The notes: generated by a model from the letters alone, not told the origin. A stretch of DNA of 64,000 bases from Vibrio sp. 99-8-1 (GCF_013114595.1 NZ_VTXE01000018.1:1-64000); one strand, 5' to 3'. Shown: positions 17,185-27,502, numbered from the stretch's first letter. Program-made: numbers and translations.

Positions 17185-18324
17185 TTACATTATATGTAAA
17201 TGGGATATAGGATCTTTGCTTTGCTCGTTTTGTGAGGATTGATAAAAACGGAATCGATTCTTACCCAGTTTTTTGGCTTCATACATCGCTTTATCAGCAC
17301 ATCGAATTAACTCTTCAAGTTCATCCGCATCTTGTTTATAGACTGCAATGCCAATACTAAAGGTTAGATTCGCGTCATAATTATCCTGCTTTAAATCGTC
17401 TTCAAATAACGTGTTTATGCGATGAACAATGGCTCTTACGTCATCCATGGTCGGAATGTCATATAGCAGAAGCATAAATTCATCCCCCGCATAACGAGCC
17501 ACGGAGTAATCTTGTTCCTCGGTTTCTCGATCTCTGTGGCGCATGTTGCCAGATAGGCGAGTAGCAAAGTGCTGCAATAACTTATCACCTGTATCGTGAC
17601 CATAGGTATCATTAACAAACTTAAAGTTATCAATGTCTAAAAACAGCAGCGCCGATATTGAGTCGCTCGATGCCTGCTCAATGAGCTTCTGTTTCGCCCA
17701 TGTTTCAAAACTCCAACGGTTTGCTAAGCCTGTTAAACGATCTCGATAAGCTAATTGATCTATCCCTTCTTGGTACAGCCCTTGTAAGTAGTCTATCGCT
17801 TTGTGGTAGTAGTAGTTGGAAACCAGCGCGATAAAGCACATTACGGTTAAACTAAAAATGAATCTATCTGCAGGGAGACGATGGGTGCTGAAATTCACCC
17901 AGCTAAAGTCATTAAAGTATAAGTAAACGGAAGAAACGGCGATAAAGGAGGTACTGGTTATTAATGCCTGTTTAAAATCGTTAATGATGATCACCCCTGC
18001 GAGGATGGGAAATACCCAAAAAACAGTACCGTCAGGGAAGATTAAGTTAACGGCAGCATTCAGCAGCATCGCAATGTTGAAGAGTGTTGGGTGGTGATCG
18101 CTGTATTTTTTAACGCATAGGTAGCCAAAGTACACGGCGCAAAGTAACGCTCCGGCAAAGTTAGTAATGGCAAAAATTTCACGGTCTAGTAGCCAGTTGA
18201 TACAACCATAACCCGCCAGAAAAACCACAGACACAGAACTAAACGTCAACCGAAATTTCTTTTTTCGGTTTTGGTTAATGTCTGCCATATCTTCAAGTTT
18301 TATGCCGGTTAAAAATTGTCGCAT
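17185..18324 (-). CDS. Membrane diguanylate cyclase (GGDEF)
   Basis: 379 aa. Five or six membrane segments between residues ~26 and 172 form an integral sensor region, followed by a GGDEF domain from ~190 with AGDEF at 279-283, a permitted active-site variant, plus DIDNFK and the NDTYGHDTGD metal and substrate loops. Makes c-di-GMP from GTP. A later ATG at codon 13 is an alternative start. No clear I-site is seen upstream of AGDEF (the stretch reads QDYSVARY), so product inhibition may be absent. Confidence 0.85.
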   Translation of the reverse strand: MRQFLTGIKLEDMADINQNRKKKFRLTFSSVSVVFLAGYGCINWLLDREIFAITNFAGALLCAVYFGYLCVKKYSDHHPTLFNIAMLLNAAVNLIFPDGTVFWVFPILAGVIIINDFKQALITSTSFIAVSSVYLYFNDFSWVNFSTHRLPADRFIFSLTVMCFIALVSNYYYHKAIDYLQGLYQEGIDQLAYRDRLTGLANRWSFETWAKQKLIEQASSDSISALLFLDIDNFKFVNDTYGHDTGDKLLQHFATRLSGNMRHRDRETEEQDYSVARYAGDEFMLLLYDIPTMDDVRAIVHRINTLFEDDLKQDNYDANLTFSIGIAVYKQDADELEELIRCADKAMYEAKKLGKNRFRFYQSSQNEQSKDPISHLHIM

Positions 18325-18634
18325 CGAAATTTAAGTGGTCTCTAGGGGGAATTTTAAAGAGGCTATATTGTATATTTCTAGTATAAAATGTGAACAATAA
18401 ACACTATATATAGTGTGATCTACTTCAATCTCTAACAAAAATATGGAGCAAGATCACATTGGATCTTTTGCTAGAAAAAGGATCCTATTGTGGTGAATTG
18501 CTCATCTTCTGCGCAGTTAAACAGTAATTGCACCTAAATCACTAAAAAATATAATAATTACCACTACACTGAAGGTATGTCTTTGTGCTTTCGCCATTTA
18601 TTAATGAATGGAATGGCTATTTCTGGAGGTGATA
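18325..18634. other. 310-bp non-coding region between divergent genes
   Basis: AT-rich spacer between the GGDEF gene and the Lon-type protease gene, presumably holding both promoters. I see no further open frame and no strong repeat. Confidence 0.4.
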
Positions 18635-20995
18635 ATGCCGACACTCTCGTTGACTCCACAAGATCTGTATTTTGAAGCAAAACTAGAAAACTTGCCGTGT
18701 AAATCCACAAAAGAACTCAGCCCTATTGATGAGATCGTTGGACAGGAACGGGCGCAAAAAGCCGTTGAGTTTGCAATGTCCATCAAGGAGAAGGGGTACA
18801 ACATTTACGCCATTGGCAGAAACGGTCTTGGTAAGCGGACGATGATTTTGCGATATCTTAGCCGCCACCAGCATGAAGCCGACTCATTATATGATTGGTG
18901 TTATGTCGCCAATTTTGATGATATCCGTACACCTAAAGTGCTTAAGCTACCATTAGGGATGGGCAATAAGTTTAAGCAAGACATTGAAAAGTTATTAGTG
19001 AAGCTAGTGAAAGCACTTCCTCTGGCCTTTGACAATGAAATGTACTTTACTCGAGCGGAAAAGCTAAAGAGTCAATTAGCGCATAAGCAGCAAGGCGAGC
19101 TAGAAGTCATTAGCAAGCAGGCGAAAGAAAAGGGCATTAGCTTAACATTAACCACCCAAGGTGATTATCAGTTTATCGCCATGAATGGTGAAGATCTGCA
19201 TACGGAGGAGAGCTTTGATGCGCTCTCAGCTAAAGAACAGTTACTGTTTGGTGAGAACATTGATGCGCTAGAGATCCAACTACGAACGATGGTGCGTCAA
19301 CTGACCGAGTGGGAAGAGAAATACAGCGAAAAAATACAGAAGTTAAATGATGAAGTGACACTAGAAGTGATCACTCATTTTATTAAGGAGTTGAAGAAGA
19401 AATATCTCGGTTATGGTGCCATTAAAAAACATCTTACCGATCTACAGAAAGATATTGTTGAGAACGTTGAAATCTTCTTAGAAGAGGGGGATGAGCAAGG
19501 GGAAATTGCTTCTGCTTCTTTGGAGAAAAAGCTTCCTCGTCGCTATAAAGTTAACGTGTTAGTGAGTCAATCTTCAGATGAGTTTCCAATCGTTGTTGAA
19601 GAGAATCCCAACTACCATTCTCTCTTTGGCTATACCGAAACCGCAACGTTCAAAGGTACGGTGTTTACCGATTTCTCTCTTATTCGTCCCGGCAGTTTGC
19701 ATAAAGCAAACGGCGGTGTTTTGCTTATGGATGCCATTAAAGTACTTGAGCAACCATACGTGTGGGATGGTCTTAAAAGGGCACTTCGTTCTCGTCAATT
19801 GAGCTTAACTTCGTTAGAAAAAGAGCTCACCTTAACAGGGGCGGTTTCGCTTGACCCTGAGCCGATTCCACTCGATGTTAAAATCATATTGTTTGGTGAC
19901 TATCGAACATATCAACTGTTACAGCATTATGATCCAGAGTTTAGTGAATTATTTCGGGTTACGGCTGACTTTGAAGATGAGATGAAACGAACAGAGGAGT
20001 CGGAACTGCACTATGCCCGCTTTATTTCAAGCATTGTGCATGATAACGGCATGCTTCATTGTGATAAAAAGGCGATTAGCCGAATTATCGAACACAGTTC
20101 ACGCATAGCGGGAGATCAGAAGAAGCTCTCTTTGCATTCTGCCCACATTGCTAACTTGCTGCGTGAATCCAATTATGTTGCTAAAAATGCTAGGTCTAAC
20201 TTAATTCGGGCGAGTCATGTCGAACAAGCTCTAGATAATCAGCAGATGAGGGTAGGTCGGTTACAAGATCACGTGATGGAAAGCTTCCATAATGGCACTA
20301 CACTTATTCATACTTCAGGCGATGCCATAGGGCAAGTGAATGCACTGTCCGTCTTGTCCACCAGTGACCATATGTTTGGTGCACCTAATCGTATTACTGC
20401 AACAACAAGCTATGGACAGGGTGAGGTGATCGATATTGAGCGTAATGTTGACCTTGGTGGCAGCATTCACTCCAAAGGCGTGCTGATTCTGTCTGCCTAT
20501 TTGGCGTCTGTTTTTGGTAAAACCGCCAAAATCCCATTAACAACAAATATCACATTTGAGCAATCATATGGTGGCGTAGATGGGGATAGTGCCAGTATGG
20601 CAGAGCTGTGTGCTGTCGTTTCTGCTTTCTCAAAACAAGCAAACCGACAAGATATTGCCATTACCGGCTCTATGAACCAGTTTGGTGAATCTCAACCCAT
20701 CGGTGGTGTTAATGAGAAGATAGAAGGTTTCTTTGATGTTTGTACCATAAAAGGTCGTTGTCAGGGGCAAGGTGTAATTATTCCTAAGTCCAATAGTCAG
20801 AACTTAATGTTGAGAAAAGACATTGTTAAGGCGGTAGAAAAGGGAGAGTTTCATATTTGGGCCATTGACCATGTATCAGAAGCGATTGAGCTCTTTACAG
20901 GGAAAGCTGCCGGTCAAGCGAGCGAAGAGGGAAGTTATCCTATTAATACTGTGTTCGGTATAGCTCAGGCTAAACTTAACGCATTAAGAAAGTAA
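18635..20995 (+). CDS. Lon-family ATP-dependent protease (LonB/YcbZ-like)
   Basis: 786 aa from the ATG at 18635, chosen for the TGGAGGTGATA ribosome site. N-terminal AAA-type region with a Walker A-like GRNGLGKR (61-68; R replaces the usual S/T), coiled-coil middle, then a sigma54/AAA-like module and a C-terminal Lon protease domain. The catalytic dyad is S652 (VDGDSASMAE) and K695 (GGVNEKIEG), 43 residues apart as in E. coli Lon. A soluble proteolytic machine; substrates are unknown. Standalone, with its own terminator. Confidence 0.88.
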   Translation: MPTLSLTPQDLYFEAKLENLPCKSTKELSPIDEIVGQERAQKAVEFAMSIKEKGYNIYAIGRNGLGKRTMILRYLSRHQHEADSLYDWCYVANFDDIRTPKVLKLPLGMGNKFKQDIEKLLVKLVKALPLAFDNEMYFTRAEKLKSQLAHKQQGELEVISKQAKEKGISLTLTTQGDYQFIAMNGEDLHTEESFDALSAKEQLLFGENIDALEIQLRTMVRQLTEWEEKYSEKIQKLNDEVTLEVITHFIKELKKKYLGYGAIKKHLTDLQKDIVENVEIFLEEGDEQGEIASASLEKKLPRRYKVNVLVSQSSDEFPIVVEENPNYHSLFGYTETATFKGTVFTDFSLIRPGSLHKANGGVLLMDAIKVLEQPYVWDGLKRALRSRQLSLTSLEKELTLTGAVSLDPEPIPLDVKIILFGDYRTYQLLQHYDPEFSELFRVTADFEDEMKRTEESELHYARFISSIVHDNGMLHCDKKAISRIIEHSSRIAGDQKKLSLHSAHIANLLRESNYVAKNARSNLIRASHVEQALDNQQMRVGRLQDHVMESFHNGTTLIHTSGDAIGQVNALSVLSTSDHMFGAPNRITATTSYGQGEVIDIERNVDLGGSIHSKGVLILSAYLASVFGKTAKIPLTTNITFEQSYGGVDGDSASMAELCAVVSAFSKQANRQDIAITGSMNQFGESQPIGGVNEKIEGFFDVCTIKGRCQGQGVIIPKSNSQNLMLRKDIVKAVEKGEFHIWAIDHVSEAIELFTGKAAGQASEEGSYPINTVFGIAQAKLNALRK

Positions 20996-21052
20996 GTGGT
21001 TACTACCTTTACTGAAGAGACTAAAGTTTAAGAAACAAAAGTTAGAAACTAA

Positions 21053-21090
21053 TAGCAGCAGGGGGACAGTGTTCTCCTGCTGCTATTGTT
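21053..21090 (+). terminator. Terminator after the Lon-type protease gene
   Basis: AGCAGCAGG (21054-21062) pairs with CCTGCTGCT (21076-21084), followed by ATTGTTGTT. Confidence 0.65.
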
Positions 21091-21134
21091 GTTGGAGGCT
21101 AAAATATTCTTGCCAGTAACATAACCAAAGATAG

Positions 21135-21887
21135 TTACAGTTTTAGTGACAGTTTTACCCCATCAAATTTCAAGTGACTTAAAATACCTTGAACATTCTT
21201 AAGGCCTTCTTCATCAAACTTTAAACCGTACTTTGCGTAATGCATCGATGACTGAAGGTTACATATGGTTCCAGAAAGTGGTGAGAGTTGTACTTTAGAA
21301 CCGTTAGGAGTGGGGATATTAACGGTAATATAATCCCCGACATCAAAGTGCTTGGCTAGAGGGCTAGTGATAAATCGGCAGCCCCCTTTGGATAGGTCAC
21401 GAATTTCGCATTCAAGTCTGAGTGACTCGGTGACTGCGTGCGCTTTGAGGTTGACGTCGTAACGAGGTTCTTTACGTAACTGGTTAATTTTCATCATGCC
21501 GGGAATGGAGATCATAATGATTGGCACAGGCTCAAGCAAAATATGCATGATTTGGCTACGGAAATGTATTAGCGCCCCTTCTCCTTTTTGAGAAATGGCG
21601 CGGACATTCATCCAAAAGCCTTCTTGAAAAAAGAAGGCGAAGTCATCATCGGAGAGTTCAGGCACTTCTAACAGCATAAAGTTGTCAGAATGGGTTCCAA
21701 TAAACTTGGTTTTACCTAAATATCGAATGCCAACAGGGGTTGTTAGGTTGATGGTTAACTCGCTGCCATGGCTAACCATATCAATAGCATCAGTACTGTT
21801 CATGGTACTTTCTGTGCCATTAATAGCAGGCTCGTTCTTAACATCGATTCGATTTTCTCGTTTTACCATGCTTGCTCTCGCATTCAC
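21135..21887 (-). CDS. PilZ-domain c-di-GMP receptor (YcgR-like)
   Basis: 250 aa soluble protein. N-terminal ~30-130 looks like a YcgR N-domain (split-barrel) and the C-terminal PilZ domain shows both c-di-GMP-binding signatures: RKEPR at 138-142 and DLSKGG at 164-169. Expected to read out the second messenger and act on flagella, secretion or envelope targets. Two diguanylate cyclase genes are close by. Confidence 0.85.
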   Translation of the reverse strand: MNARASMVKRENRIDVKNEPAINGTESTMNSTDAIDMVSHGSELTINLTTPVGIRYLGKTKFIGTHSDNFMLLEVPELSDDDFAFFFQEGFWMNVRAISQKGEGALIHFRSQIMHILLEPVPIIMISIPGMMKINQLRKEPRYDVNLKAHAVTESLRLECEIRDLSKGGCRFITSPLAKHFDVGDYITVNIPTPNGSKVQLSPLSGTICNLQSSMHYAKYGLKFDEEGLKNVQGILSHLKFDGVKLSLKL

Positions 21888-22337
21888 CTGCCAACTCCTG
21901 AAAACTCTGTTTTTATAATAGTATGTAAGAATTTATTAATATAGTAATCAGAGTTTACCTATAATTGCTTTTCTTTCAAAGCTCTAATACATAACACAAT
22001 GTGATTATTGTTATAAATATCATTCATAACAAGCTTGCAACAAGTATTTATTGTTTGCATGAATGTTTAATAACATTGCTCATGGGCATATATTTTGTAA
22101 TGGCAGCACAATGCTTTGGTAAAGTGGCAAAATAAAATGTCGATAGGTCACTTGAGTATATAGCCTGAGGCTCGATCTTATTTAGCTGACATTCACCGCA
22201 GATAATGCTGTAGTGTGTGATAAGGAAATGTTAAAAGTTTGAACTAGATAAAAAAGTGAGTGAATTTTAAGCTAGTAAGTTATCTTTACCGATGATAATC
22301 TTTCGCAAATTAGCGAAATCTGATGCATATAGGGAAC
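21888..22337. other. 450-bp AT-rich intergenic region
   Basis: Lies between the divergent PilZ and PAS-GGDEF genes. It presumably carries both promoters. I see no open frame with a ribosome site and no convincing structured RNA. Confidence 0.4.
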
Positions 22338-23300
22338 ATGGATAGCTCTTCTCAACATTTAGTTAATGAATTAACTATTCAATCTACAGAGATTTTTAAC
22401 GCCATGCCGGAACCTGCATTCTTACTGAGTGAGGATGGTGTTTACCTGAATGTATTTGGTGGAAAAGATGCTGAGCGCCATCATGATCCTGTCGTATTGA
22501 AAGGAAAATCTTTGTTTGATGTTTTTCCTGAGAAACTGGCATCACTATTTTTGACCTATGTTCAAGAGGTGATAGAGTCCGGTATCTCCAGAACGTGCCA
22601 ATATACTATGGATTTAAGTGATATTGATGCGTTTAAAGATCAGACCGGTCCAAAGGGTGTTCGCTATTTTGAAGGATTTCTCTGTCGCGTATCGGCAGGT
22701 AATGATCGTTTCGGCGTGCTGTGGACGGTGCGTTGTATCACCGCTTATAAAAGCCTGATATCAGAGCTTAAACAGCAGAAAAAAGAGTTAATGAACGTTT
22801 CTCAACGGGATCATTTAACGGGTGTCTACAATCGAGTGGCGTTAGAGAGTGTGTTGCCTAACATTCTGCTCAAAGCGGAACAATCTCGCAGTAGTATTGC
22901 AGCATTAATGATTGATATTGACTACTTTAAACAGCTAAATGAAAAATTTGGTCATATAAGAGGTGACAAAGCCTTGGTTCAGCTTGGCGATATGCTGAAT
23001 ACGTGCTTTTATCCGGATGGCTACTGTTTCCGCTATGGCGGTGATGAATTTTTAGTTGTGTTGCTGGACCACACCATAGATCAAGTTCAACAGCTTGCCG
23101 AGCAATTTCGGATGGCTGTTTCCGATGCGAATATTGCTAACCCAGACTCACCCGTTGCCAAGTATTTAACGGTGACAGTTGGTGTCTATTTTAACCAGCA
23201 AACAGATGCGAGTCTTGATCCTGATTATCTCGTTCATTTGGCAGATAAAGCACTTATTAACGCCAAAGCAGATCAAAAAAATACCACCTATATTATTTAA
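22338..23300 (+). CDS. PAS-GGDEF diguanylate cyclase
   Basis: 320 aa from the ATG at 22338 (AGGGAA upstream). A PAS-like sensor occupies ~12-135 (IFNAMPEPAFLLSEDGVYLNVFGG), then a short coiled helix and a GGDEF domain with intact GGDEF at 234-238 and DIDYFK near 193-198. Cytoplasmic, no membrane span. No RxxD I-site at the usual place. Its last codons overlap the 3' end of the convergent EEP gene by 8 bp. Confidence 0.87.
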   Translation: MDSSSQHLVNELTIQSTEIFNAMPEPAFLLSEDGVYLNVFGGKDAERHHDPVVLKGKSLFDVFPEKLASLFLTYVQEVIESGISRTCQYTMDLSDIDAFKDQTGPKGVRYFEGFLCRVSAGNDRFGVLWTVRCITAYKSLISELKQQKKELMNVSQRDHLTGVYNRVALESVLPNILLKAEQSRSSIAALMIDIDYFKQLNEKFGHIRGDKALVQLGDMLNTCFYPDGYCFRYGGDEFLVVLLDHTIDQVQQLAEQFRMAVSDANIANPDSPVAKYLTVTVGVYFNQQTDASLDPDYLVHLADKALINAKADQKNTTYII

Positions 23301-24342
23301 TAATACCAATCTCTATGCGCACGGCAGCATGGTCACTTGATAAATGGTCAGTTTGATAGTTTGGATTGATGATATGTTCATCGTAAGTGTGATACTGATT
23401 AACCGATAAATATCCACCACTGTTTGGTGCGAATTCATTACTCAGTAAGATATAGTCTAATACTTTTCCCATAGCCCCGTAGTAGTGCGTTGCAGGTCGA
23501 GACCATTGCAGATTTGCCGAGTCAAATTGCTCACAATAGAGCTCCCAGCTATCATAGAAGTGAAGCTGATTGAGGCTCTCATCGTTTCGATTTCTGTGAG
23601 AAGGATGTTGAGGTGAGAGAGCAAAAAAACAGTCAAATTCTATACTGCTGATGGTTTGGTTAAAATCACCTAAAATAATGCAAGGCCGACAGGTTTTTGC
23701 TCTAAATTGGCTGAGTATACTGTAAAGAACGTTGGCCTCGAATCCTCTTTGACTGGCTGAGCGCCATATCCCCATTATATTCTCTGTGCAGTCGTTCTCG
23801 TTTGTACATCCCGGATTCGTTTTTGAGGTAACTTGATGGATATCAGGCGGAGTGAGCGTTGGCCGTTGAGATTTAAAATGGACAACAACAAAATCTATGA
23901 TACCCAGTTGGCCGAGCTGTATGGAGACCAGCAAAGGCTGTCGACTAAACTGAAAGTCTTGAGTTAAATCTTGATGGTGGAAAAGCGTGCGATCTGCTGT
24001 GAGTAATTGTGCATCCAGAATGGGGTGTTTGGATGCCAACGCCAGTACGGGGTCAGAGTATTGATAGCCATCCCTAACCGAAGGACTATCTAAACAGACA
24101 AAATGCGGGTAGCCAAGTTGATTCAACGGTTGCTTTAATATGTCGGGACTAAAAACTTCTTGGAAGGCAATAACGTCTGACTGTAGTTCATTAATACAGT
24201 TAGAGAGCCAAGTTACCTTTCTTTGCCACTCTGTATCGCTATATATATTATCAAATTGATAAAAAGCGTTGGGGGGCTGCAGATAATTGAACAAGTTTAG
24301 TGTGCTAATGTTAAATGTCGAGGCGCAATTAAGTCTATTCAT
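23293..24342 (-). CDS. Endonuclease/exonuclease/phosphatase (EEP) family protein
   Basis: 349 aa with the conserved EEP sequence blocks: AFQEVF (acidic metal ligand), DFVVVHFKSQR, ILGDFNQ (Asp/Asn) and SSDHAAVRIE (catalytic His near the C-terminus). Such proteins hydrolyse phosphodiester or phosphate-ester bonds in nucleic acids, sphingomyelin or inositol phosphates. No signal peptide is evident, so it is probably cytoplasmic. The specific substrate cannot be told from sequence. Confidence 0.83.
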   Translation of the reverse strand: MNRLNCASTFNISTLNLFNYLQPPNAFYQFDNIYSDTEWQRKVTWLSNCINELQSDVIAFQEVFSPDILKQPLNQLGYPHFVCLDSPSVRDGYQYSDPVLALASKHPILDAQLLTADRTLFHHQDLTQDFQFSRQPLLVSIQLGQLGIIDFVVVHFKSQRPTLTPPDIHQVTSKTNPGCTNENDCTENIMGIWRSASQRGFEANVLYSILSQFRAKTCRPCIILGDFNQTISSIEFDCFFALSPQHPSHRNRNDESLNQLHFYDSWELYCEQFDSANLQWSRPATHYYGAMGKVLDYILLSNEFAPNSGGYLSVNQYHTYDEHIINPNYQTDHLSSDHAAVRIEIGIIK

Positions 24343-24403
24343 AAGTTGCCATTTAAAATGGGGCCTATGTTTAAAGAATATCCTAGATCATCAATAAATA
24401 AAG

Positions 24404-24438
24404 AACCGCCTTGTTATTTACTGATTAACAAGGCGGTT
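24404..24438 (-). terminator. Terminator of the glucosidase gene
   Basis: A 13-bp perfect stem, AACCGCCTTGTTA (24404-24416) with TAACAAGGCGGTT (24426-24438). On the minus strand it is followed by CTTTATTTATT. Confidence 0.8.
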
Positions 24439-24502
24439 GTCGTCTCTGTTGAGAACGCTTCACAAAGTGGCGTTATCTCATGGCTATCTAGCCGATGAAA
24501 TG

Positions 24503-26185
24503 TCAGCTAATTTCAATAATACTCGCTTGATACGGCTGTAATTGCATATTTTCCAGCGAGTGAATCTCTTGAGAATAGTTGCTGAGCGCGGTTTTGATTA
24601 CTTTTCCAGAGTAGCTCCGTTGTTGAATCTCTCCACTGAAGTTAGCAACGATTAACAAGGTTTTACCTTGATACACTCTTTGATAGGCGTAGACATCACT
24701 ATCATTGGCGTCGAGTAATTGGTGACGACCATAAACAATAACATTGCCATACTCTTCGCCTTGACGTAGTGCGATGAGTTTTCGGTAGTGATTAAATACC
24801 GAGTCGCTATCCAAAACGGATGCTTCAGCATTAATCTCTTTATAATTCTCATTGATGGCTAACCAAGGTGTTCCGCTAGTGAAGCCTGCGTTGTGTGAGT
24901 TATTCCACTGTACGGGAACTCGAGCGTGATCTCGGGAGAAAAAGTTCAAAAAGTCTAACGCCGCTTGTGGCTCTACACCTCTTTCGAGCATTTTCTGGTA
25001 ATGGAAGTGTGCCATTAGATCATCAAACTCACTGATGTCAGCAAAATGCTTGTTTGTCATGGCAAATTCTTCACCTTGGTACACATAAGGCGTACCGCTC
25101 ATCATATGTAATACCGTCCCCAGCATTTTTGCGCTAATGACTCTATTTTCACCTTGATCGTTGCCAAAGCGTGACACAGTACGAGCTTGGTCATGATTAC
25201 TCCAATAGAGGCTGTTCCAGCCTTTTTGGTATAGGTCATCCTGCCATTTAGCCATAATGGCTTTATACTCAACTAAGTTGAACGGCTTTTTAACCGCATT
25301 ATGCTCTTCACGGTCGATACTCATATGCTCAAATTGAAAAATCATGCTGATTTCATGACGTTTTGGATTTGAATAGAACTGACCATCTAGCGTCGTGGTA
25401 AAGGGCGTTTCACCTACCGTCATCACATCATAATGAGAGAGGACTTGTTCATTCATCTCTCTAAGATATTGGTGCACTAGCAAGTTATTTGACCAGTGTT
25501 CCCAACCCGCAACGCCGGAGTCGAAAATAGTGGCGTCTGGATAATCTGACGGTTTACCAATCATATTGATCACGTCCATGCGGAAGCCACCAAGGCCCTT
25601 CTTAAGCCAAAAGTGCATCATGTCGTAAATCGCTTGGCGTACCTCGGGATTAGCCCAGTTGAGATCCGGCTGCTCCTTGGCAAACAGATGGCAATAGTAT
25701 TGACCACTCTCTTGGTCGAGAGTCCACGCTTTTGGGGTAAAAAATGATTCCCAGTTATTTGGCTCACTGCCATCTTCTTTGGCATCTTTCCAAATATACC
25801 AATCTCTTTTGGGGCTGTTTATGCTGCTTTTTGACTCGATAAACCAAGGGTGTTGATCTGAGGTATGGTTAGCCACTAAATCCATTACAATCTTGATGCC
25901 ACGCTGGTTAGCTTGTTCAATCAAGTTGTCCATATCTTGCATGGTGCCAAATTCAGGAGCGATCTCAAAATAGTCAGAGATATCGTAACCATTATCATTC
26001 ATTGGCGATTTATAGACAGGGCTTAGCCAAATAACGTTGGCACCAAGCTGTTTAATGTAATCAAGTTTTTCGATTATGCCGACAATATCACCAATACCAT
26101 CACCATTGGAGTCATTAAAACTGCGAGGATAAATTTGGTATACAACGGCATTATGCCACCAACGTTTCTCTATAGAGTGAGTCAT
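24503..26185 (-). CDS. GH13 alpha-glucosidase (oligo-1,6-/alpha-glucosidase type)
   Basis: 560 aa cytoplasmic glycoside hydrolase. The Ca-binding loop DSNGDGIGD (25-33), region I DLVANHTS, catalytic nucleophile D204 (GGFRMDVINM), acid/base E259 (VGETPF) and transition-state D332 (SNHDQART) are all present, as is the QPDLNW motif (172-177) of alpha-glucosidases. No signal peptide, so it cleaves sugars already imported, in this context by the adjacent alpha-glucoside ABC transporter. AAGGAG precedes the ATG. It lies just downstream of the LacI gene, probably in one transcript. Confidence 0.92.
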   Translation of the reverse strand: MTHSIEKRWWHNAVVYQIYPRSFNDSNGDGIGDIVGIIEKLDYIKQLGANVIWLSPVYKSPMNDNGYDISDYFEIAPEFGTMQDMDNLIEQANQRGIKIVMDLVANHTSDQHPWFIESKSSINSPKRDWYIWKDAKEDGSEPNNWESFFTPKAWTLDQESGQYYCHLFAKEQPDLNWANPEVRQAIYDMMHFWLKKGLGGFRMDVINMIGKPSDYPDATIFDSGVAGWEHWSNNLLVHQYLREMNEQVLSHYDVMTVGETPFTTTLDGQFYSNPKRHEISMIFQFEHMSIDREEHNAVKKPFNLVEYKAIMAKWQDDLYQKGWNSLYWSNHDQARTVSRFGNDQGENRVISAKMLGTVLHMMSGTPYVYQGEEFAMTNKHFADISEFDDLMAHFHYQKMLERGVEPQAALDFLNFFSRDHARVPVQWNNSHNAGFTSGTPWLAINENYKEINAEASVLDSDSVFNHYRKLIALRQGEEYGNVIVYGRHQLLDANDSDVYAYQRVYQGKTLLIVANFSGEIQQRSYSGKVIKTALSNYSQEIHSLENMQLQPYQASIIEIS

Positions 26186-26228
26186 TATATTTACTCCTTA
26201 AATAAGGGCTAGATATGCTTTTGGTGAA

Positions 26229-27269
26229 TTAACTGCTCTGTCTGAGTTGGATTTTCTCTGCCAACTCAACAGATTCATACGGTAATATGCCTAAGGCAAT
26301 TTTAGCGGCGATCCGGCCTTTCTCTGCGATAGGTTGATGCACGGTTGATAGCCCAGCTCGCTCTGCTTGGGGAATATCATCAAAACCAACAATTTTTAGT
26401 TGTTGCGGCACTTCTATCGATAACTCTTTCGCTGCATCTAATGCCGCAAGTGCGATGCGATCACTCATACACAGCAAAACATCAATATTGTCTGGAGCCG
26501 TCAGAGCCCCCCTCAGTACAGCTTTCATCGCATCATGCTCTAAATGGTGGATCTGCCATACATGATGAGTTTCTAATTCTATTCCCACCTCTTTCATGGC
26601 TTTTTTATACCCTTCTAGGCGACGTCTAGAGATGCACTCTTCCGGTGTGAATAGCTTATCAAACGAGCTAAATGACAGCGCATTAGATGGCTCAAGCCTT
26701 AAACCTAATATAAGTAACTTTTGTTCGGCGTGGTTAAGAACATTTGAGGCAATTAAGTAAGCCGATTTTTCATTATCGATACTCACTGAAGGGGTTTTCG
26801 GCAGGTCAAAATCAACCGTTACTAACGGTTTGCCTTGTTGTTGTAGCCGCTCTAGAACATGTCTGTCTGCGGGTTTACCGTAAACAATAAAGCTATCGGG
26901 TATGGTCTCTGCTTGGGTACTTTGATAGTTCTCCGTATTAGACGGAAGAAGCAGCATATTAACGTGTTGCTCATCTAAGGTTTCAGATATGCCGGCCAAA
27001 AACTCGCTGGCCACAGGATCGGTAAAGCTATACGAGAGGTTGTCAGCAAGTAATACGCCAATTACACCGGTTTTACCTGTACGTAAGCTTCTGGCGGTCA
27101 AACTCGGGCCGGTATAACCAAGTTGTTGACACTGTTCTAAAATTTTAGTTTTTAGAGAGGCGGATAACTGATCCGGTCGATTAAATGCATTAGAGACAGT
27201 CGCAGTAGAAACCCCAAGTTGTTTCGCCACATCTTTAAGTGTTGGCTTTTTCACTGTATGACTTTTCAT
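26229..27269 (-). CDS. LacI-family repressor of the alpha-glucoside genes
   Basis: 346 aa from the ATG at 27269, chosen because AAGGAA lies 8 nt upstream; longer starts would add an unlikely hydrophobic leader. The N-terminal LacI helix-turn-helix (TLKDVAKQLGVSTATVSNAFN) and hinge are followed by a periplasmic-binding-protein-like effector domain. Transcribed divergently from aglEFGK with a palindrome between, so it likely represses both units until an alpha-glucoside binds. Confidence 0.9.
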   Translation of the reverse strand: MKSHTVKKPTLKDVAKQLGVSTATVSNAFNRPDQLSASLKTKILEQCQQLGYTGPSLTARSLRTGKTGVIGVLLADNLSYSFTDPVASEFLAGISETLDEQHVNMLLLPSNTENYQSTQAETIPDSFIVYGKPADRHVLERLQQQGKPLVTVDFDLPKTPSVSIDNEKSAYLIASNVLNHAEQKLLILGLRLEPSNALSFSSFDKLFTPEECISRRRLEGYKKAMKEVGIELETHHVWQIHHLEHDAMKAVLRGALTAPDNIDVLLCMSDRIALAALDAAKELSIEVPQQLKIVGFDDIPQAERAGLSTVHQPIAEKGRIAAKIALGILPYESVELAEKIQLRQSS

Positions 27270-27484
27270 TGGGACATTTCCTTGAAGTAATAGCAACAAA
27301 CAAAAGCATTTTCTGAATTCTAGAACGATTAAGAAGGCATAAGAAATACTTTACCTCTATTAATGGTCAATATTTGACGCTGAGTCATAAAAATGAGTGA
27401 TAAATAGTCATTAATATGATCTAAATAACAACTTCAGCAGCTTAATTGGTCGAAACTATTTTTGGGAGCTATGGTTCCTCTATG

Positions 27485-27502
27485 GACTTAACCGATTAAG
27501 TC
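27485..27502. promoter_or_regulatory. Palindromic LacI-family operator upstream of aglE
   Basis: GACTTAACCGATTAAGTC has perfect 7-bp arms around a central CG-containing core, the usual form of a LacI-family operator. It lies 50 bp before the aglE start in the region divergent from the repressor gene. Confidence 0.65.

Noticed and set aside
17182..17202. CATTTACAT/ATGTAAATG stem as terminator between convergent genes
   Set aside because: It overlaps the GGDEF stop codon and has no T-tract on either side.
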